This document shows positions 5,661 through 10,198 of a stretch of 10,198 bases of DNA, piece after piece. This DNA is from an uncultured bacterium. Lineage in GTDB: Bacteria; Patescibacteriota; Minisyncoccia; Phycocordibacterales; CAWITU01. Numbering within the stretch: the first letter of the stretch is position 1; every line of letters begins with the position of its first letter. The stretch is from NCBI GenBank assembly GCA_903958115.1, contig CAJBRS010000080.1:1-10198 (forward strand). Direction: 5' to 3'. The translations under genes were made by a program, and so were the position numbers. The notes beneath the pieces are model-generated. The model searched no databases, was not told where the DNA came from, and worked only from the letters and a program-made list of their open reading frames with translations.

Positions 5661-7781
5661 ATGAAAAACCTAAAGTACTTTTTTATTACTAGCTTTTTAT
5701 TAGCAGCATCATTCATAGTTTCAAATCAAGCCTTAGCGTCCACACCAACGCTATCTGTCACACAAAATGGCACAATTGATTCTGAAATAATCACAGTGCA
5801 CGGAGACACAAACTCCCCCATCATTTTAAATTACTATTCCACTACCGCTTCAGGACTTCAGACATACAACCTAGGCTCCACTAACTCCGCGGGATCTTTT
5901 TGGACAGCCGTCACTACAGCCTCCCTCAATTTAAGCACCAACAGTTCCGTCTACGTCACAGTCAACGGACAGCAATCAAATTCTGTCGCTTGGCCATACA
6001 CAATATCTAATACATCTAGTACTGGAACACTAGTACTGAGTCAGACAAGCATCACCATGACTCCCGGACAAAACGCCGCAATCACCGCCTCCAACGCAAC
6101 ATCACTCTATCTTTCCAACAACTCCAATCCTGCGGTAGCAAATGTTTCAATCAGCGGAAATCAAGCAACAGTTACAGCAAATTCTAGTGGCTCCACAGTG
6201 ATCACACTCTGCGCCATAGGAAGCAATACTAATTGCGCCAGTGCCTACATCACCATCCAAGCAGCAGGAGCACAATCTCTAACATTCAGCCAAAGTAATG
6301 TCACAGTTGCTTCAGGCCAAACAGCTACCGTAACAATAAGTGGAGGAACAGGTATTTACACCGTCTTAAACAACTCTAATTCTTCAGTAATTACAACAAC
6401 ATTAAGCGGTAACACATTAAGTCTCTATGGAAATAGCGGAAATGGCAGTGCTTCAATCACCGTCTGCTCCGCCGACAATAGTTCTTGTGGAATCATTACA
6501 GTAACCATTGGTAGCACCACATCAACAGGCATTACTTTCAGCCAGACAAATCCCGTCATCTCAATGGCACAGTCGATGACTAATTACATTTATGGAGGCT
6601 CAGGGAGCTACTACATTTCTTCAAACTCAAATTCCAATGTAGTTCAAGCAAATATTTCAAATAGTAGTGTGGTTCTTTACGGAAATAATACTGGAACTGC
6701 TTCGATCACCGTCTGTTCTGTAAACGCCAATAACTGTGGCTCATTCACTGTGACAGTTAATTCCGGTGGCGGTCTCGGAAATATTTCTCTTAGCCAGACG
6801 ACCTTAACGCTCCTCGTTGGCCAAACAATTAGCATTACCGTTTCTGGTGGAACTATGCCATACAACTTACCAACGTATTCAACCAACGTCGCACAGGCCA
6901 GCTTAAATAGCAACGTGCTTTCAGTAACTGGAATAGCAGTCGGTACTTCCGTAATAAATGTTTGTTCCGCATCAGGAGGATGTATCCCATTATCTGTAAC
7001 CATAAACGGAAGTGGTACCGGCCAAGCACCAACACTTAGTCAGAGCAGTGTTTCAATAAACGTAGGACAAAGTGCGATCATTACAATTTCTGGGACGGGT
7101 GGATATTACGTTTCTGGAAATACCAATTCTGCAATAGCAACTGTGACAGTTTCCGGTAATAGCGCCACTATTCTAGGAAATAATGCTGGGCAATCAACAG
7201 TCACTTTCTGCCAGACAGCGGGACAATGTGTCACACTTTATGTAACAGTTGGGAGTTCTGGAACAACAGCCACAGGAGGTATTGTGTTAAACCCTATAGT
7301 AAATATCGGACAAACAGTCTCCTATAATCTATCTAGCTCAATCGGATACAGCTCATACTATATTCCAACAAACACAGGAACAATTTTTAGTGCGATAATA
7401 AGCGGATCAACATTAACTATCACAGGAGTTAACACAGGAGCTTCGACAATAAATGTCTGTGCCTCTGGAGGAACATGTGTCTCTATTTCTGTAACAGTAT
7501 TACCAAGCACAACAACGTCTAACACAAATACTAGTAGCCAACCGACAACCACGTCGACAGTAGACAACTATAAATTTATACATCCATTAAGTCTCGGCTC
7601 AAAAGGTACAGACGTCAGCGAATTACAAAAAAGATTACTAGTAGAAGGCTTCTACAATGGTTCTATTACTGGATACTACGGAACCGCTACAGTAAAAGCT
7701 GTTCAGGCATACCAAAAATATCATGGCCTTAAAACCCTCGGAAGTGTTGGACCGGGAACAAGAACAGCTCTAAATAGATAG
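5661..7781 (+). CDS. Secreted Ig-like repeat protein with C-terminal peptidoglycan-binding domain
   Basis: A 706-aa exported, probably wall-attached protein. Residues 1-26 form a signal peptide (basic MKNLK, hydrophobic core 7-20, ALA|S cleavage site). Residues 28-115 are a distinct beta-rich N-terminal domain without cysteines. Residues 123-613 hold six repeats of about 83 aa that look like bacterial Ig-like (BIG2-type) domains: each begins with (I/L)-x-(F/L)-S-Q or a similar strand, has a G-Q-x motif and ends in alternating V/T strands. Each repeat has exactly one cysteine pair, and the protein has no other cysteines. A Ser/Thr/Gln/Asn linker (about 614-636) leads to a PG_binding_1 domain (641-704) with LSLGSKGTDVSELQKRL, GYYGTATVKAVQAYQ and VGPGTRTALN. 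The composition is rich in Ser, Thr and Asn. The role is inferred as a structural or adhesive surface protein. The neighbouring gene, which ends 10 bp away on the other strand, is also an envelope protein. Confidence 0.93.
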   Translation: MKNLKYFFITSFLLAASFIVSNQALASTPTLSVTQNGTIDSEIITVHGDTNSPIILNYYSTTASGLQTYNLGSTNSAGSFWTAVTTASLNLSTNSSVYVTVNGQQSNSVAWPYTISNTSSTGTLVLSQTSITMTPGQNAAITASNATSLYLSNNSNPAVANVSISGNQATVTANSSGSTVITLCAIGSNTNCASAYITIQAAGAQSLTFSQSNVTVASGQTATVTISGGTGIYTVLNNSNSSVITTTLSGNTLSLYGNSGNGSASITVCSADNSSCGIITVTIGSTTSTGITFSQTNPVISMAQSMTNYIYGGSGSYYISSNSNSNVVQANISNSSVVLYGNNTGTASITVCSVNANNCGSFTVTVNSGGGLGNISLSQTTLTLLVGQTISITVSGGTMPYNLPTYSTNVAQASLNSNVLSVTGIAVGTSVINVCSASGGCIPLSVTINGSGTGQAPTLSQSSVSINVGQSAIITISGTGGYYVSGNTNSAIATVTVSGNSATILGNNAGQSTVTFCQTAGQCVTLYVTVGSSGTTATGGIVLNPIVNIGQTVSYNLSSSIGYSSYYIPTNTGTIFSAIISGSTLTITGVNTGASTINVCASGGTCVSISVTVLPSTTTSNTNTSSQPTTTSTVDNYKFIHPLSLGSKGTDVSELQKRLLVEGFYNGSITGYYGTATVKAVQAYQKYHGLKTLGSVGPGTRTALNR
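6027..7499 (+). repeat. Six tandem ~83-codon Ig-like repeats, each with one Cys pair
   Basis: Within the surface-protein gene, repeats begin near residues 123, 207, 291, 375, 457 and 541. Their Cys pairs are C184/C192, C269/C276, C352/C359, C435/C441, C517/C523 and C600/C606. First-cysteine spacing is 85, 83, 83, 82 and 83 residues. The loop between the cysteines is 7, 6, 6, 5, 5 and 5 residues. Repeats 2 and 3 are also close in DNA: the 21 bases from 6451 and from 6700 (249 nt apart, exactly 83 codons) differ at 4 positions, pointing to tandem duplication. Confidence 0.88.
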
Positions 7782-7791
7782 GGATTAAAAA

Positions 7792-8934
7792 TTACTGATA
7801 CTGAATGAAACTAGGTTGAGGTTGTAAATTAAGAACCTGCGAATCTGTTAGCATACTACTTCCCTTCTCACGATAATCGTTTTTGTAGAATAATTTAAAA
7901 CCAGTGAACTGAACAGGTTCAAGTTGAATGACTTGTCTGTATGTATTCAGCTTACGCGCCTGAATGCCCCAACCATCCATATCCATAACAATCTGCACTT
8001 CTGGAAGTGGAGTAATTTTCTTATAGTTTGTAACCATCTCTTCAGTAAAGCGATGTACTACTAGAATTTTTGGCGGCAAATTATTATCCCGGACTAATTT
8101 AGCTAAATAATTTGCTGCGTAATTTACATCAGTAGCATCAAATGACCCAATATAACCGCCTGGCTTCTGACCATTATGCATAGCAAATTCTGGATCAATA
8201 GCTAGATGAACCTGTGGCATCTTCAAATACTTTTCATAAATCGGTAATTCTGTTTGCAAATTACTCAAACCAACTTGAATATCAAGGATAACGATTCCAT
8301 TTACCTGTGACGCTAAATCAATTGCTTTATCAATCTGGGTATCAGGCATTCGAGCACGATACTTTCCATCAGCACCAGCACTTCCCTGTGCGGTGATAGC
8401 AATGTAATCGATAGCAGGAATGACTGGCGTGGAAGGATCAGCTGCTTGCCACTTAGCAACTTCTGTCTTTAGACGACTCAACGCCTCATCAGGAGGATAC
8501 TGACCCAACACACCCATGCTCTTAGAATAAAAGTTACCGTAGTAAGCGACAATGCGATTAAAAGGTAAAAGCGCCCCAGCATTTGGATAGACTGTTTTTA
8601 CTGGCCAAGCATGATGAGAAGTTGTCGAAGTGGCAGAAGTCGAAGACGCAGTTTTTTTGGTGGAAGTGGAAATTGGTTTAGGGGCTGGATAATTAGCCAA
8701 CTGAAGCATCTTTTTATCATAAGCAACAGTATCGAGAGTGTTCATTGATGGAGTTGAGCTAGTAGCCTCAATTACCTTTAGATCTTTTTTAATATCAGCA
8801 TCAGCAACATTGTATTTATATGGAAACAAATAGCCGAGAAAGAAAAAAACACCCCCCATCACAAAAACACCAGCTAAAACATAAAAAACCAAATAATTTT
8901 TCTTTAAAAAATTCTGCGTTTTTTTCTTTGCCAT
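7792..8934 (-). CDS. Membrane-anchored exported protein, uncharacterised family, possible TIM-barrel domain
   Basis: A 380-aa protein with a short basic N-terminus (KKKTQNFLKKN), one transmembrane helix (about 14-37), then a Ser/Thr/Lys linker (about 85-108) and an external domain (about 120-370). That domain shows spaced strand-plus-acid motifs typical of an alpha/beta barrel: RIVAYYGN (127-134), PAIDYIAITAQGS (173-185), GIVILDIQVG (213-222), HLAIDPEF (243-250), ILVVHRFT (290-297) and QIVMDMDGWG (314-323). From memory, similar proteins occur as hypothetical exported proteins in Actinobacteria; I know no assigned function. D176, D218, D247, E249 and D317/D319 are candidate active-site acids, so a glycoside-hydrolase-like activity on the envelope is a guess. 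It converges with the surface-protein gene with 10 bp between stops. No SD site is seen. Confidence 0.8.
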   Translation of the reverse strand: MAKKKTQNFLKKNYLVFYVLAGVFVMGGVFFFLGYLFPYKYNVADADIKKDLKVIEATSSTPSMNTLDTVAYDKKMLQLANYPAPKPISTSTKKTASSTSATSTTSHHAWPVKTVYPNAGALLPFNRIVAYYGNFYSKSMGVLGQYPPDEALSRLKTEVAKWQAADPSTPVIPAIDYIAITAQGSAGADGKYRARMPDTQIDKAIDLASQVNGIVILDIQVGLSNLQTELPIYEKYLKMPQVHLAIDPEFAMHNGQKPGGYIGSFDATDVNYAANYLAKLVRDNNLPPKILVVHRFTEEMVTNYKKITPLPEVQIVMDMDGWGIQARKLNTYRQVIQLEPVQFTGFKLFYKNDYREKGSSMLTDSQVLNLQPQPSFIQYQ

Positions 8935-8943
8935 TACTTGCCT

Positions 8944-8949
8944 ATTGTA
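8944..8949 (-). promoter_or_regulatory. Possible -10 box of the membrane-anchored protein gene
   Basis: TACAAT (5/6) on the - strand, 9 nt before ATG 8934. No good -35 match is seen upstream in the A/T-rich tract. It would give a leaderless or very short-leader transcript. The upstream terminator (8971-9006) implies that a promoter is needed between 8934 and 8971. Confidence 0.35.
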
Positions 8950-8970
8950 TCAGAAAAAAAAGAATTAAAT

Positions 8971-9006
8971 AAAAAAACAGGGTTCACCATTTACGGCAAA
9001 CCCTGT
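8971..9006 (-). terminator. Intrinsic terminator after the nicotinamidase-like gene
   Basis: Read on the - strand: ACAGGGTT (8999-9006) pairs with AACCCTGT (8977-8984), followed at once by a run of seven T. The loop can form two further G-C pairs (8987-8988 with 8995-8996). It lies about 35 nt past the stop codon at 9040. Confidence 0.88.
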
Positions 9007-9039
9007 AATTACACAACCGACAAACCAAACACTCACGAA

Positions 9040-10053
9040 TTAGAAAGGTTCGTCGTGAAGAATAAATTTCACCCCCTCTTCCATAGCCCGAGCATTCAAT
9101 TCCCAAACATGTTTTGCATTAGGAATAATCGGCGCAGTGCAGTCTTGGATAAAACGGAGCTTCTTTAAATAAGGAGTCCCGCTCAGCTTGCTCAGAGTCT
9201 GCCATTTCATGTAGTAATCGCAGAAATCTTCTGCAACGCCGGAGAATTCGATTGCTTCGAACATCTTCATGAGTTCGATAATCTCATCCCGAAATACTCC
9301 TTGGTTTTGGACCATATCGGGCCTGCAGGCTTCGAGTGGACCGAACCAATCAGTATTGTAGAGATGACCCTTCTGAATAATGACCGGCTGAATATCCCGA
9401 GCCCCACAGGCAAAAGCGATTGTCTCCACCAACAGAGGGTGAAGATTTACGCCGTCAGTGCCAAGGAGGCAGTGAGGAACGAAAACCCAAATATCGCCCT
9501 GGCGAGTCCGTCGAAGATGCTTCCAATAAGCGATTGAATCATCGACGCCAAAAGGTGTTCGATAAAGACCAATCTCATAAGGACCATCTGGACCAAAAGC
9601 TGTGGCTTTGAAGAGACCATTGGCTTCATCGACGAGAGTCAAAATCGCCGCCTTGCCATGCTTGGACAAATCCATCGGCCGCCCGTCCGAGTCTCGCCAA
9701 TAATGATCAAATGAGATGTGAAATGGATGATGGCCATCTAACGAGAAGAAGATTCCCGCATAGTAATCAGCAACAACACCATTGATCAATCTGACACAGG
9801 TGTTTAGAACCACCCGATTGGTTTCTTTGACAGGAAGACGACCATTGTCACGAAAATCCTCCTGCAGATCAGTCATCATGAGTGCGTGAGCATTCCCCCT
9901 CGCAAGGAGAAGAGTCGCTGGCGCAAGTTTGTTTTCCAGACCGAAGGCAATGCCTTCACGGAAAGCGGCACCGATATCTGGTTGATAATTTTGGTCAGCC
10001 TTTTCTGAATTGAAAAAAGCTGGCGTATGAACCAGTTTTCCATGTTTTTTCAT
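9040..10053 (-). CDS. Isochorismatase/nicotinamidase-fold cysteine hydrolase, enlarged
   Basis: A 337-aa protein, much longer than the usual 180-215 aa of PncA. All key nicotinamidase positions are recognisable. The catalytic triad is D62 in LMMTDLQEDF, K228 in PVIIQKG and C278 in GVAEDFC. The metal site is D106-x-H108-x3-H112 in SLDGHHPFHISF. PHCLLGTDGVNLHP (193-206) matches the PncA-type H-C-x2-G-T-x-G segment. PncA makes nicotinic acid from nicotinamide in NAD salvage; that substrate is likely but not proven. The extra length is an N-terminal extension of about 50 aa and extra sequence between the metal site and PHC (about 120-185), making the D-to-K distance 166 residues instead of about 100. 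A weak SD (AAGGGA) precedes the ATG. GC is about 49% by hand count of 9241-9660. It has its own terminator and a candidate promoter, so it is probably monocistronic. Confidence 0.85.
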   Translation of the reverse strand: MKKHGKLVHTPAFFNSEKADQNYQPDIGAAFREGIAFGLENKLAPATLLLARGNAHALMMTDLQEDFRDNGRLPVKETNRVVLNTCVRLINGVVADYYAGIFFSLDGHHPFHISFDHYWRDSDGRPMDLSKHGKAAILTLVDEANGLFKATAFGPDGPYEIGLYRTPFGVDDSIAYWKHLRRTRQGDIWVFVPHCLLGTDGVNLHPLLVETIAFACGARDIQPVIIQKGHLYNTDWFGPLEACRPDMVQNQGVFRDEIIELMKMFEAIEFSGVAEDFCDYYMKWQTLSKLSGTPYLKKLRFIQDCTAPIIPNAKHVWELNARAMEEGVKFILHDEPF

Positions 10054-10119
10054 TTTTTGATTCCCTTTCTTGGTTTTCTCTTTGTATTGCCAAAGAGCTG
10101 TTTCGTTGATTTGTTTTAG

Positions 10120-10148
10120 ACATTAACACTTAAAATTAAACCCGTCAA
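10120..10148 (-). promoter_or_regulatory. Candidate promoter of the nicotinamidase-like gene
   Basis: On the - strand, TTGACG (10143-10148, 5/6), a 17-nt spacer and TAATGT (10120-10125, only 3/6). A start near 10113 would give a leader of about 60 nt that includes the AAGGGA upstream of ATG 10053. The -10 match is poor, so this is tentative. Confidence 0.35.
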
Positions 10149-10164
10149 AGCACGATTATTGGCA

Positions 10165-10193
10165 TTGACAATCCTTAATCTTTATTCTATATT
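10165..10193 (+). promoter_or_regulatory. Near-consensus sigma70 promoter facing out of the window
   Basis: A perfect TTGACA (10165-10170), a 17-nt spacer and TATATT (10188-10193, 5/6). It is divergent from the nicotinamidase-like gene and should drive a + strand gene starting at or beyond the window edge. The rest of the 145-bp stretch from 10054 to 10198 holds the candidate - strand promoter and no gene. Confidence 0.6.
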
Positions 10194-10198
10194 ATGAC

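Noticed and set aside
6027..7499. CRISPR-like or mobile repeat array
   Set aside because: The periodicity is about 249 nt and in frame, with mostly diverged DNA. It reflects protein domain repeats, not a CRISPR array or insertion sequence.
7779..7794. Possible shared terminator between the convergent genes ending at 7781 and 7792
   Set aside because: No inverted repeat or T run was found around the 10-bp gap.
8938..9168. 76-codon + strand open frame
   Set aside because: It runs through the terminator hairpin and then antisense over the 3' end of the nicotinamidase-like gene. It has no SD site and no recognisable protein features.

Overview
The window looks like part of a small-genome bacterium of the Candidate Phyla Radiation (Patescibacteria, probably Parcubacteria-like). 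This is an inference. It rests on moderate-to-low GC, short intergenic gaps, compact versions of core enzymes, a B12-dependent ribonucleotide reductase next to a corrinoid adenosyltransferase, and a secreted low-complexity Ig-like repeat protein with a C-terminal peptidoglycan-binding domain. TGA is used as a stop codon (ends of the genes at 1094 and 5543), which argues against the TGA=Gly code of Gracilibacteria/Absconditabacteria.

Layout. (1) 1-1064, + strand: the 3' end of a class II ribonucleotide reductase (nrdJ), then a cob(I)alamin adenosyltransferase (cobO/btuR), closed by a strong hairpin that can act in both directions. (2) 1094-4724, - strand: a same-strand run that reads, in transcription order, pyrD (dihydroorotate dehydrogenase), a D-2-hydroxyacid dehydrogenase, a compact phosphoglycerate mutase, a nucleoside-2-deoxyribosyltransferase-like protein and a small cysteine-rich protein of unknown function. 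(3) 4725-4829: a divergent promoter region. (4) 4830-5607, + strand: a histidine-phosphatase-family protein with its own promoter, Shine-Dalgarno (SD) site and terminator. (5) 5661-8934: two convergent envelope genes, a 706-aa secreted repeat protein and a membrane-anchored protein with a possible TIM-barrel-like domain. (6) 8971-10053, - strand: an enlarged nicotinamidase/isochorismatase-fold hydrolase with its terminator. (7) 10054-10198: intergenic DNA with a candidate promoter for that gene and a near-consensus outward-facing + strand promoter at the right edge.

How the genes may work together. CobO makes adenosylcobalamin, the cofactor NrdJ needs, so the first two genes form a cofactor-plus-enzyme module for deoxynucleotide synthesis. 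PyrD belongs to pyrimidine synthesis, and the deoxyribosyltransferase-like and nicotinamidase-like proteins could belong to nucleotide/NAD salvage. The phosphoglycerate mutase and the hydroxyacid dehydrogenase are central carbon enzymes.

Two genome-level signals stand out. First, several genes lack an SD site but have a TATA(A/C)T -10 box exactly 6 nt before the start codon, as expected for leaderless mRNAs. Second, the genes with clear SD sites (1094, 1411, 4830, perhaps 9040) seem to form a separate group; two sampled members are near 50% GC by hand count against about 38% for pyrD. No mobile element, CRISPR array, tRNA or rRNA was seen.
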